64,000 bases of DNA from an uncultured Sphingorhabdus sp. (GTDB lineage Bacteria; Pseudomonadota; Alphaproteobacteria; Sphingomonadales; Sphingomonadaceae): positions 930,001-994,000 of the forward strand of contig CALMYW010000394.1 of NCBI GenBank assembly GCA_937873665.1, given 5' to 3'. The notes under the pieces were generated by a model, which was given only the letters and a program-made list of their open reading frames with translations, was not told where the DNA came from and ran no database searches. The first letter of the stretch is position 1. The number at the start of each line of letters is the position of its first letter. Made by a program: the position numbers and the translations under genes. This document shows positions 17,660 to 25,303 of this stretch, piece after piece.

Positions 17660-17730
17660 GGTAATGCCCTGCACATAGTGTGCGCCTGCCACCCTTGGCA
17701 AGACCCATGGCAATGCCTATGCGGTTGCCC

Positions 17731-18636
17731 ATGTCGACTTTGCGCCCCACCAGCCCTGCAATCGCCTTCGCTGTTGCCGCAGCAGGGGTGGGAACCTTTT
17801 CGCTGATGGATGCCGCGATGAAGGATCTGTCGCTGAGCGTTGGTGCTTTTAATGCCGTACTGTGGCGCAATCTAGCTGGAACCTTGATAGCAGGCATGTT
17901 GTTCGTTGCGACCGGTCAGGGCTGGCCTGCGCGCGACAATTTGCGGCTGCATCTGTGGCGCAGCATCATCGTAGCAGGGATGGCTGTAAGCTTTTTCTGG
18001 GCGATAGCACGTTTGCCGCTGGCTGAAGCCATCGGCTTGTCGTTCATCGCGCCGGTAATTGCTTTGTATCTGGCGGCTATCATGCTGGGCGAGAAAATTG
18101 GGCGAGAGGCTATATTGGCGTCGGTCGCCGGGCTCGCAGGGGTTGGCGTGATCCTTTATGGGAAATTCAGCGGGCATTATTCGAGCGATGCCCTGTGGGG
18201 GGCGCTTGCCGTGCTCTTTTCCGCCGTGCTGTTCGCCTATAATTTGATTCTGGCAAGACAGCAGGCACAGGCAGCGGGACCGATCGAGATAGCCTTTTTC
18301 CAGAATTTGTTGACCGCGTCCGTATTGGCACTCGCCGCTCCCTGGTTTCTGGCACCATTGGTGGTGGCCAAAGTTCCGATGCTGCTGACCGCCGCATCGC
18401 TCGCCATATTTTCGCTGCTGCTGATGAGCTGGGCCTATGCGCGGGCAGAGGCGCAGATTTTGATCCCTGTCGAATATACCGCCTTTGTCTGGGCTGTGCT
18501 GTTCGGCTGGGTATTTTTCAATGAACCGGTCACGTTGACGACCTTGATTGGCACCGCACTGATTATCGGCGGCAGCCTGATTGCCGCGCGTGTAAAACCT
18601 GCGATTGTTAATCATGTCGAAATGGCTTCTGCCTAA
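17731..18636 (+). CDS. EamA/DMT family transporter
   Basis: 301 residues, ten hydrophobic segments in two EamA repeats. The N-terminal repeat contains FSLMDAAMKDLSLSVGAFNA and WRNLAGTLIAGM. The start is uncertain: four in-frame ATGs lie between 17680 and 17731. The last was chosen since it puts the first helix at the usual distance and leaves 71 bases for a divergent promoter. The substrate is unknown. Confidence 0.8.
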   Translation: MSTLRPTSPAIAFAVAAAGVGTFSLMDAAMKDLSLSVGAFNAVLWRNLAGTLIAGMLFVATGQGWPARDNLRLHLWRSIIVAGMAVSFFWAIARLPLAEAIGLSFIAPVIALYLAAIMLGEKIGREAILASVAGLAGVGVILYGKFSGHYSSDALWGALAVLFSAVLFAYNLILARQQAQAAGPIEIAFFQNLLTASVLALAAPWFLAPLVVAKVPMLLTAASLAIFSLLLMSWAYARAEAQILIPVEYTAFVWAVLFGWVFFNEPVTLTTLIGTALIIGGSLIAARVKPAIVNHVEMASA

Positions 18637-18678
18637 GGAACCGGCTAGGTGCGGCAGGTTGCGCACAAGGAATAGCGG

Positions 18679-19605
18679 TTGACCCTGATGGAAATACTCA
18701 CGGCGATAGGCCGAAAAGCCGGAAGCTGGGCGCATGAGCGCGCGGTGCAGGGCATATTGGATACGCCGCCGATTGTGGCGCAAGACGATGGCCTCATCCT
18801 GTTTTCGATGATCGGTACCGCCGTGCTTCTGCCCTATCTGGTCGCGGTGAAATCGCTGCATCACCACTTACCCCGCGGAAAAATCGTGCTGCTCGACGAC
18901 GGAACTTTAACTGCGGAAGACAAGGCTGTTCTGGCCAAGCACTGCGATAATCCGGAAATCATCGTGAAGGCTGATGTTGAGACTGCACCCTGCCCACGCG
19001 ACAATTGCTGGGAACGATTGCTGTCCATTTTGGACCGGCGAAACGACGATTTCGTGATCCAGCTTGATTCGGATACGGTAACCACCGGCCCGGTTCCCGA
19101 AATTGCTGCAGCGATAGATGCCAACCGCAGTTTCACGCTGGCCGGTGGCTTGGACGAGGCGCAGCACGGATTCAAAAGTGCACGGGAGATCTCGCAGATT
19201 TTCCATGCCGATGGGCCTACGACCGATCATGTACAGGCGCATGCCGAAGCAGCAATGAAGACGCTGCCCGATGCCGACAGCCGCCGCTATATCCGGGGGT
19301 GTGCCGGTTTTGCGGGTTTCGCCAAAAGCAGCGACGGTCGCGCCACCGTATCCCGCTTTTCGCGCCAAATGGACGAGCGGCTCGGCAACACCTGGCGTCA
19401 ATGGGGTAGCGAACAGGTCGCGTCGAACTGGGTGGTCGCGAATGATCCCGATCCGGTGCAACTTCCCTATGATCGCTATATCAACCATTGGGACGAACCC
19501 ATGCCCGAAAGCCCCGCTTTTGTGCACTATATCGGCACCTATCGCTATCGCTGGGGCAATTATTCCCGGACCACAAAGGAAGCCATTGCGGCTTTGAAAG
19601 CCTGA
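18679..19605 (+). CDS. GT-A-like glycosyltransferase-type protein, function unknown
   Basis: 308 residues, soluble. The order VLLPYLVAVKSLHHHLPRGK, then IVLLDDGTLTAEDKAVLAKH, then FVIQLDSDTVTTGPVP resembles nucleotide-diphospho-sugar transferases, with DSD as the metal-binding DxD. The C-terminal half (VHYIGTYRYRWGNYS) also recalls family-8-type enzymes. The start is TTG, with AAGGA seven bases upstream; the ATG nine bases later lies too far from that site. No sugar-pathway genes adjoin, so acceptor and donor are unknown. Confidence 0.65.
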   Translation: MTLMEILTAIGRKAGSWAHERAVQGILDTPPIVAQDDGLILFSMIGTAVLLPYLVAVKSLHHHLPRGKIVLLDDGTLTAEDKAVLAKHCDNPEIIVKADVETAPCPRDNCWERLLSILDRRNDDFVIQLDSDTVTTGPVPEIAAAIDANRSFTLAGGLDEAQHGFKSAREISQIFHADGPTTDHVQAHAEAAMKTLPDADSRRYIRGCAGFAGFAKSSDGRATVSRFSRQMDERLGNTWRQWGSEQVASNWVVANDPDPVQLPYDRYINHWDEPMPESPAFVHYIGTYRYRWGNYSRTTKEAIAALKA

Positions 19606-19663
19606 TCATCCAGAAGAACATGACCTATGTTCGCTATAGGCATTGACCCCTGAACAGACTCGG

Positions 19664-19681
19664 TTTAATCGCACGATTAAA
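19664..19681. promoter_or_regulatory. Inverted-repeat operator upstream of the thiolase gene
   Basis: Perfect 8-base arms TTTAATCG and CGATTAAA separated by CA, 20 bases before the thiolase start. The size fits a dimeric regulator such as the TetR protein encoded 3 kb downstream in the same run; the link is inference. Confidence 0.5.
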
Positions 19682-19701
19682 TCACACAAAGGAGTCCTGT
19701 C

Positions 19702-20871
19702 ATGGCCACAGCTTATATTGTCGATGCCGTTCGTACCGCCGGTGGGCGGCGCGGTGGAAAGCTTGCCGGAGTGCACCCGGTCGATCTCGGCGCAGCCGTG
19801 TTCGATGCGATTGCCGATCGTAACCAGTTCGACACCAAAGCGATCGACGACGTCATCACCGGCTGCGTCTCGCAGGGTGGTCAGCAGACAATGGACCTTG
19901 GCCGCAACGCGGTTCTGGCGTCGAAACTGCCCGACAGCATTCCCGCTGTCACCATCGATCGCCAGTGCGGTTCTTCGCAGCAGGCAATGATGTTTGCGGC
20001 CCAGGCCGTGATGTCGGGCACGCAGGATATCGTGCTTGCCAGCGGCATCGAAAGCATGACCCGCGTGCCGATGGGGTCGGTCGCGACCTTGTTCATGAAG
20101 GAAGGCCTCGGCAACTATAAGTCGCCGCGCCTCGAAGAGAAATTCCCCGGCATCATGTTCAGCCAGTTCGCGGGCGCTGAAATGATCGTCAAGAAGCACG
20201 GCTTTACCAAGGACGATCTCGACGCTTTTGCGCTCGCCAGCCATCAGCGTGCCAAGGCGGCGACCGAAGCAGGCCATTTCAAGAATGAAATCGTCGGCAT
20301 CGAAATCGAAACCCCCGAAGGCAAGGAAGTGCATCTGGTCGACGAAGGCATCCGTTTCGACGCCACGATGGAGAGCATCTCCAGCGTCAAATTGCTGCAG
20401 GAAGGTGGCTCGATCACGGCTGCCACCAGCTCGCAGATTTGCGACGGCGCATCGGCCGCTTTGATCGTTTCGGAACAGGCCCTCAAGGATCATGGCCTGA
20501 CGCCGCGCGCGCGCATCCACCACATCTCGGTGACGGCAGGTGACCCGATCATCATGCTCGAAGAGCCGCTGTTCGCCACCGAAAAGGCGTTGAAGAAAGC
20601 CGGCATCAAAATCGAAGATATCGACGCCTATGAAGTCAACGAAGCCTTTGCCCCGGTTCCGCTTGCATGGCTGAAATATCTCGGCGCATCGCATGATCGC
20701 CTCAACGTCCATGGCGGCGCGATCGCACTCGGCCACCCGCTCGGCGCTTCGGGCACAAAGCTGATGGCAACGCTGCTCGGCGTTCTGGATGCCAAGGGTG
20801 GCAAATATGGCCTGCAGACAATGTGCGAAGGCGGTGGCCAGGCCAACGTCACAATCATCGAACGGCTTTAA
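19702..20871 (+). CDS. Acetyl-CoA C-acyltransferase (thiolase)
   Basis: 389 residues. The catalytic Cys sits in DRQCGSSQQAMM (about residue 92), the His in GGAIALGHPLGASG, and the second Cys in TMCEGGGQANVTI, the complete active site of a degradative or biosynthetic thiolase. It cleaves 3-ketoacyl-CoA to acetyl-CoA and a shortened acyl-CoA. First gene of a beta-oxidation run with an SDR and an enoyl-CoA hydratase; RBS AAAGGAG precedes the ATG. Confidence 0.94.
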   Translation: MATAYIVDAVRTAGGRRGGKLAGVHPVDLGAAVFDAIADRNQFDTKAIDDVITGCVSQGGQQTMDLGRNAVLASKLPDSIPAVTIDRQCGSSQQAMMFAAQAVMSGTQDIVLASGIESMTRVPMGSVATLFMKEGLGNYKSPRLEEKFPGIMFSQFAGAEMIVKKHGFTKDDLDAFALASHQRAKAATEAGHFKNEIVGIEIETPEGKEVHLVDEGIRFDATMESISSVKLLQEGGSITAATSSQICDGASAALIVSEQALKDHGLTPRARIHHISVTAGDPIIMLEEPLFATEKALKKAGIKIEDIDAYEVNEAFAPVPLAWLKYLGASHDRLNVHGGAIALGHPLGASGTKLMATLLGVLDAKGGKYGLQTMCEGGGQANVTIIERL

Positions 20872-20873
20872 CC

Positions 20874-20967
20874 GTCGTCGCCCCGGCGAAGGCCGGGGCC
20901 GCTATCGGTTTACCCAAAACCCATTGAATTAACCTCCAACGGCCCCGGCCTTCGCCGGGGCGACGAT
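20874..20967. repeat. Composite palindromic intergenic repeat (type 2)
   Basis: Two inverted copies of a hairpin unit (GCCCCGGCGAAGGCCGGGGC on the left, its complement at 20941-20962) around a 40-base AT-richer core. Such units are frequent dispersed repeats in sphingomonads. It lies between the thiolase and SDR genes, so it may act as an mRNA-stabilising or attenuating element. Confidence 0.8.
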
Positions 20968-20983
20968 CTAGAAGGAAATTAGA

Positions 20984-21766
20984 ATGATACTCGACTCATC
21001 CGTCGCAGCAGTCGTAACCGGCGGCGCATCGGGCCTCGGCGCTGCAACCGCACGTTCGCTCGCTGCAAAGGGCGTCAAAGTTGCGATTTTCGACCTTAAC
21101 GAAGAAAAGGGCAACGCCATGGCCGCCGAACTGGGCGGCGTATTCTGCAAGGTCAATGTGACCAGCGAAGAAGAAGTCGATGCCGCGTTCGCCAAGGCAC
21201 GTGCAGCGCACGGCCAGGAACGCATCCTCGTCAACTGCGCCGGTACCGGCAACGCGATCAAAACCGCCAGCCGTTCAAAGGAAGATGGCTCGATCAAGCA
21301 CTTCCCGGTTTCGGCTTTTGAATGGATCATCCAGATCAACCTGATCGGCACATTCCGTTGCATCGCCAAGTCGGCTGCCGGTATGCTGACACTCGAGCCG
21401 CAGGCTGATGGCGATCGTGGTGCCATCGTCAACACCGCTTCGGTTGCGGCTGAAGACGGCCAGATCGGTCAGGCTGCCTATTCGGCGTCGAAGGCCGGCG
21501 TTGTCGGCATGACCCTGCCGATCGCGCGCGACCTTTCGAACGAAGCCATTCGCGTCAACACCATCCTGCCGGGTATCTTCAACACCCCGCTGCTCGCCGC
21601 TGCGCCGCAGCCGGTGAAGGATGCTCTGGGTGCATCGGTTCCCTATCCGAAGCGTCTCGGCAACCCGGAAGAATATGCTGCTCTCGCCATGCTGATGATC
21701 GAGAATGGCTATTTCAACGGCGAAGACGTCCGCCTCGACGGCGCCATCCGCATGGCTCCGCGTTGA
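20984..21766 (+). CDS. SDR family 3-hydroxyacyl-CoA dehydrogenase (HSD10-like)
   Basis: 260 residues, classical short-chain dehydrogenase. The NAD-binding motif is VVTGGASGLGAATARSL (about 10-26), and the catalytic Ser and YxxxK lie in VNTASVAAEDGQ and AAYSASKAG. The sequence around the active site and the late LPGIFNTPLLAA resemble type-10 17-beta-hydroxysteroid/3-hydroxy-2-methylbutyryl-CoA dehydrogenases. It would oxidise a 3-hydroxyacyl-CoA to the ketoacyl-CoA cleaved by the neighbouring thiolase. Confidence 0.9.
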   Translation: MILDSSVAAVVTGGASGLGAATARSLAAKGVKVAIFDLNEEKGNAMAAELGGVFCKVNVTSEEEVDAAFAKARAAHGQERILVNCAGTGNAIKTASRSKEDGSIKHFPVSAFEWIIQINLIGTFRCIAKSAAGMLTLEPQADGDRGAIVNTASVAAEDGQIGQAAYSASKAGVVGMTLPIARDLSNEAIRVNTILPGIFNTPLLAAAPQPVKDALGASVPYPKRLGNPEEYAALAMLMIENGYFNGEDVRLDGAIRMAPR

Positions 21767-21777
21767 TTTACCTTTTG

Positions 21778-21822
21778 CTCCCGCATGCGGGAGATTCGAA
21801 AGCAGCCGACAGGCCTGCTTTC
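21778..21822. repeat. Two adjacent hairpins upstream of a terminator
   Basis: A perfect 16-base palindrome CTCCCGCATGCGGGAG at 21778-21793, then a stem GAAAGCAG/CTGCTTTC at 21798-21822. Together with the terminator after them they form three stem-loops between two beta-oxidation genes. Confidence 0.6.
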
Positions 21823-21829
21823 CATGACA

Positions 21830-21862
21830 CCCCTCTCGCGCTGCGAGGGGGGTTTCTTTTTT
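21830..21862 (+). terminator. Intrinsic terminator after the SDR gene
   Basis: A ten-base-pair stem (CCCCTCTCGC with GCGAGGGGGG, three-base loop) directly followed by TTTCTTTTTT. It is only 16 bases before the next gene, so the enoyl-CoA hydratase is either separately promoted or reached by read-through. Confidence 0.8.
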
Positions 21863-21878
21863 CCAAGAGGATGCCCGA

Positions 21879-22751
21879 ATGAGCAATTACACCCAGATAT
21901 TATACGAAGTGGACAATGGCGTTGCGACGATCACGCTGCACCGGCCTGACAAGATGAATGCCTTCACCGGCACGATGATGAACGAGATGATTTCGGCCTT
22001 TGACGAGATCGACGCTGACGACAATGTCCGCGCCGTCATCGTCACCGGCCATGGCGACCGCGCCTTCTGCGCCGGGGCGGACCTGACGCCTGATGATGGC
22101 AAGCATGTCTTTGCCAGTGGCGAAGCCGTTAGCGACCTCTCTGATGCCCGCGTGCGCGATGGCGGCGGTTTGCTGACCCTGCGCATTTACCAGTGCAAGA
22201 AACCGGTGATCGCCGCCGTGAATGGCGCAGCCGTAGGCATCGGCGTTACCATGCAGCTTGCCATGGACATCCGCCTTGCCAGCGAAACCGCTCGTTTCGG
22301 TTTTGTCTTTGCCCGTCGCGGCATCGTGCCCGAAGCTGCCTCAAGCTGGTTCCTGCCGCGCCTAGTCGGCCCGCAACAGGCACTGGAATGGTGCTACACC
22401 GGCCGCATCTTTGATGCGCAGGAAGCGCTACGGGGCGGTCTCGTCCGCTCGGTGCATCCGGCAGATGAACTGCTCGCCGAGGCCCGCAAGCTGGCCCGTG
22501 AAATCGCGGACAACACCGCACCCGTTTCGGTCGCGCTGACCCGTCATATGTTGTGGCGCAATGCCGCCCAGCCGCACCCGATGGAAGCGCACAAGATTGA
22601 CAGCCGCGCCATCTATCGCCGGTCGCGTTCGGGTGATGCCAAAGAGGGCATTGCCAGCTTCCTTGAAAAGCGCCCGCCCAATTATCCGGACAAAGTATCC
22701 ACAGACATGCCAGACTTCTTCCCTTGGTGGGAAGAACCGGTATATAAATGA
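21879..22751 (+). CDS. Enoyl-CoA hydratase/isomerase family protein
   Basis: 290 residues, crotonase fold. Oxyanion-hole segments are CAGADLTPDD (about 65-74) and NGAAVGIGVTMQLAMD; the catalytic-acid region reads GIVPEAASSWFLPRLVG. The C terminus is extended relative to short crotonases and ends PDFFPWWEE, a pattern often annotated as crotonase/enoyl-CoA hydratase family. It would hydrate the trans-2-enoyl-CoA ahead of the SDR and thiolase. RBS AAGAGGATGCCCGA precedes the ATG. Confidence 0.9.
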   Translation: MSNYTQILYEVDNGVATITLHRPDKMNAFTGTMMNEMISAFDEIDADDNVRAVIVTGHGDRAFCAGADLTPDDGKHVFASGEAVSDLSDARVRDGGGLLTLRIYQCKKPVIAAVNGAAVGIGVTMQLAMDIRLASETARFGFVFARRGIVPEAASSWFLPRLVGPQQALEWCYTGRIFDAQEALRGGLVRSVHPADELLAEARKLAREIADNTAPVSVALTRHMLWRNAAQPHPMEAHKIDSRAIYRRSRSGDAKEGIASFLEKRPPNYPDKVSTDMPDFFPWWEEPVYK

Positions 22752-22806
22752 TTGATTAAGGGGTCGGGATATCAAGCCCGACCCTCTACCCCGGGGGAGT
22801 AAAGCC

Positions 22807-23448
22807 GTGGCGACAAACGGTCAGAAACTAGCCAGCGCCAATGAAGCGCAAAGCGGCGCGCGTGAGCAACTGCTCGAAGCGGCAAGCCAGATCATGCGCG
22901 AAGGCGATACCATCGATCTTTCGCTGTCCGAATTGTCCTTACGTGCCGGGCTGAACAGCGCGCTGGTCAAATATTATTTCGGCAACAAGAACGGGCTGAT
23001 GCTGGCCCTGCTCGATCGCGACATGGGCAAGATTGTGGTCGAACTCAATGCGCTCGTGGCAAAGGACATGCCGCCGGAGGAAAAGCTTCGCCGCCATATC
23101 AGCGGGGTGATCGACACTTATTATACCTTCCCCTATCTCAACCGCCTGATGATGCGCATGGTGCGCGATGCCGCACCGATTGAGGCCGCAAGGATCGCCG
23201 AGCGCTATCTGAAGCCGCTCTCCGATGCTTATGACGTGCTGATCGAGGAAGGCGTGAAGGCCGGCAAGTTCCGCCCTGTCGATCCACAGCTATTCTATTT
23301 CTCGGTGACGGGGGCCGCCGACCGCTTTTTCTCGGCACGGTTGGTTTTACGCCATTGCTATGACCAACACGACATTTCTCCCGAGATGCGCGACGCCTAT
23401 CGCGAGCATACGATCGCGCTGATCATGCGGGGCTTGCTGGCGGACTAG
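22807..23448 (+). CDS. TetR/AcrR family transcriptional regulator
   Basis: 213 residues. The N-terminal HTH (about 17-65) reads QLLEAASQIMREGDTIDLS, then ELSLRAGLNSALVKYYFGNK, ending with the typical KYYFGNKNGL turn. The start codon is GTG preceded by GGGGGAG. Located directly downstream of the thiolase-SDR-hydratase run, it is likely its acyl-CoA-responsive repressor, perhaps acting at the inverted repeat at 19664-19681. A GGGTCGGG/CCCGACCC hairpin lies between it and the hydratase gene. Confidence 0.9.
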   Translation: MATNGQKLASANEAQSGAREQLLEAASQIMREGDTIDLSLSELSLRAGLNSALVKYYFGNKNGLMLALLDRDMGKIVVELNALVAKDMPPEEKLRRHISGVIDTYYTFPYLNRLMMRMVRDAAPIEAARIAERYLKPLSDAYDVLIEEGVKAGKFRPVDPQLFYFSVTGAADRFFSARLVLRHCYDQHDISPEMRDAYREHTIALIMRGLLAD

Positions 23449-23459
23449 GGCCGCAGCGC

Positions 23460-24053
23460 TTATTTCGGCTGCGGCAGCGCGCTGTCCTGCAATTCTTTTT
23501 CAGCAGCGGCGTCAGCTTCTGCCTGCATACGTGCCTCGCGTTCCGCGCGTTCCTTTTCGAACTGCTGTACACGCTGCTCAACCAACTCTGCCTCGGCATC
23601 GATAGCAGACAGGCGCTTTTTGCGCTCGGCGGCAATCATGCGGCCAAAGGCCAAACCGGGATCTTGCTCTTTTTCAGCATAAGCCCGGTCGATTTCCTTG
23701 AGCCCGCAGCCGGTGAACCCACCGCCGCCAGTGGGCGAGCAGCTCATCGTGCCTTCGCGTCCAACATATTCATAGGCGATCACACGGTTGGTCCAGGCTT
23801 CTTTGCGGGGATCGTTGATATCGTCACGCAGCGGGGTCGGAATACGATAACGATCGCCTTCGGAAAGTCGTGCGCAGACATTGATCGTATCCGCGCTGCT
23901 TTCCTCGCATTTATCCTCGCCATAGACGATGACCATGTTGATCTTTTCGGCATCGGGTGATGCAGTAGGGGCCTCGGCCTCCTGCGCGAAAGCGGGGGCA
24001 GCCATCAGCGCCAAGGCAGCGCTAAGGATCAGGGACGAGCGAAAAGTCATCAA
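23460..24053 (-). CDS. Exported hypothetical protein with C-terminal coiled coil
   Basis: 197 residues. A signal peptide (about 1-23, cleavage after APAFAQ) is followed by a small domain with four Cys (CEESSADTINVCARL, MSCSPTGGGGFTGCG), probably two disulfides, and then a charged Glu/Arg/Ala-rich helix (about 135-190) likely to form a coiled coil. No known catalytic motif is visible. The pattern suggests a periplasmic protein of the sphingomonads; function not recognised. Confidence 0.75.
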   Translation of the reverse strand: MMTFRSSLILSAALALMAAPAFAQEAEAPTASPDAEKINMVIVYGEDKCEESSADTINVCARLSEGDRYRIPTPLRDDINDPRKEAWTNRVIAYEYVGREGTMSCSPTGGGGFTGCGLKEIDRAYAEKEQDPGLAFGRMIAAERKKRLSAIDAEAELVEQRVQQFEKERAEREARMQAEADAAAEKELQDSALPQPK

Positions 24054-24130
24054 TTTACTCCAATATCTGCCTTGGGCTTAGGCCCTGTAGTCTGAATGGC
24101 AAATGAAATCGGGCCATGCATTGACCAGGG

Positions 24131-24655
24131 TCAAATCCGTTTTGAAAGGGCTATTGCCGCGCGACAGCCTAAGCGGATTGCAGCGCTCATCAATGGATAG
24201 ACAGGGGCCCGTTCGGCCCCGGCCGCGAGTGCTGCTTCTTTATGCTCGACTTCTTCCTGCCGGAATTCCTCAATCATGCTGGACAACGCCGGATCACTAT
24301 CCCCCAGTTCGGCAAGCTGCTCTCGATAATGGGCGTCGATTTCGGTCTCAACCGCCACGGTGCAGGCCATCGCGGCTTCAGGCCCGATAGCAGCGGTCAC
24401 CGCCCCCAGCGCAAAACCCGCGACATTCCAAAAGGGTTGCAATGCTGTCGGGCGCACGCCGCGTTCGGCCATGATGCGGTCGAAGGCGTCGAGATGCCGC
24501 CGCTCCTGCTCGGCCATATGCGCGATTTCGCGGCCCATCGGGTGGCGATCACCCAACATCGCCAGCTGGCCGGCGTAAATGCGGGTGGCACCATATTCGC
24601 CCGCCTGATCGACACGGATCATGCTGGCCTTTGCCGAAGCCTGATTGGCAATCAT
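24131..24655 (-). CDS. coq7: Demethoxyubiquinone hydroxylase (Coq7 family)
   Basis: 174 residues. The carboxylate-bridged di-iron motifs are all present: DQAGEYGATRIYAGQ (Glu20), EQERRHLDAF (ExxH), ETEIDAHY and EEVEHKEAA (ExxH), in the symmetric two-repeat layout of Coq7/UbiF-type hydroxylases. It hydroxylates 2-demethoxy-ubiquinone at C6, late in coenzyme Q synthesis. The stop/start overlap with dsbB is four bases. A COQ9 partner lies elsewhere in the window. Confidence 0.94.
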   Translation of the reverse strand: MIANQASAKASMIRVDQAGEYGATRIYAGQLAMLGDRHPMGREIAHMAEQERRHLDAFDRIMAERGVRPTALQPFWNVAGFALGAVTAAIGPEAAMACTVAVETEIDAHYREQLAELGDSDPALSSMIEEFRQEEVEHKEAALAAGAERAPVYPLMSAAIRLGCRAAIALSKRI

Positions 24656-25131
24656 GCCTGCGCTCCCTTACGTAAAAGCCCGAAAATGGCGAAGGCGCCA
24701 AATGTCGAAATCAGGAAATTATATCCTGCGAGCGATATGCCGAACAGCGTCCACGGTGCAATGTCACAGCGGATCAGCGGGGCGTTGAGGATGGCGTCCA
24801 GCACTTCCTTGCCACTGCCCGGTGCCACTGTGGAGGAGCAGGTGGTGATTCCTTCCCACCAGCCATATTCGACCCCGGCATGATAGCCGCCAATCAGACC
24901 GCTGGTCAGGATGGCGAGTGCTGCGAGCAGGACCAATGTTTTGCGGAGCCCTTGGCCACTCGCAACAAACGCCGCCAGCGCCAGCGGCAAGGCGGCAAAA
25001 TGTGGCCAGCGTTGCCACCAGCACATCTCACACGGATAGAGCCCGCCAATATATTGCGATGCATAGGCCCCGCCGAGGAGCCCCAATGGAAGCAGAAGCG
25101 CCAGCCAGCGCGCACGATCGAAACCGGTCAT
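24652..25131 (-). CDS. dsbB: Disulfide bond formation protein B
   Basis: 159 residues with four predicted membrane helices. The first periplasmic loop has CEMC (residues about 35-38) and the second has the Cys pair TTCSST...IRCDIAPW, the two redox pairs that pass electrons from DsbA to ubiquinone. Coupling to coq7, which makes the quinone DsbB reduces, is a sensible pairing. No dsbA is in the window. Confidence 0.9.
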   Translation of the reverse strand: MTGFDRARWLALLLPLGLLGGAYASQYIGGLYPCEMCWWQRWPHFAALPLALAAFVASGQGLRKTLVLLAALAILTSGLIGGYHAGVEYGWWEGITTCSSTVAPGSGKEVLDAILNAPLIRCDIAPWTLFGISLAGYNFLISTFGAFAIFGLLRKGAQA

Positions 25132-25168
25132 GGGTTGGTGATTAGACCAAGATTTTATGAAATGAAAT

Positions 25169-25276
25169 CGTCATTCCCGCGAAGGCGGGAAACGAAGTGA
25201 TCGGAGAACAATCCATCACCTGCTGTCCAAATTTCAACGGACGGTGATGGACCCCCGCCTTCGCGGGGGTGACGAC
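25169..25276. repeat. Composite palindromic intergenic repeat (type 3)
   Basis: Outer unit TCATTCCCGCGAAGGCGGGA on the left and a related inverted unit CCCCCGCCTTCGCGGGGGTG on the right, about 60 bases apart, in the gap between dsbB and the S41 protease. A familiar sphingomonad dispersed repeat. Confidence 0.8.
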
Positions 25277-25303
25277 ATTCGAATGGCAAGGAATGCGGAT
25301 ATC

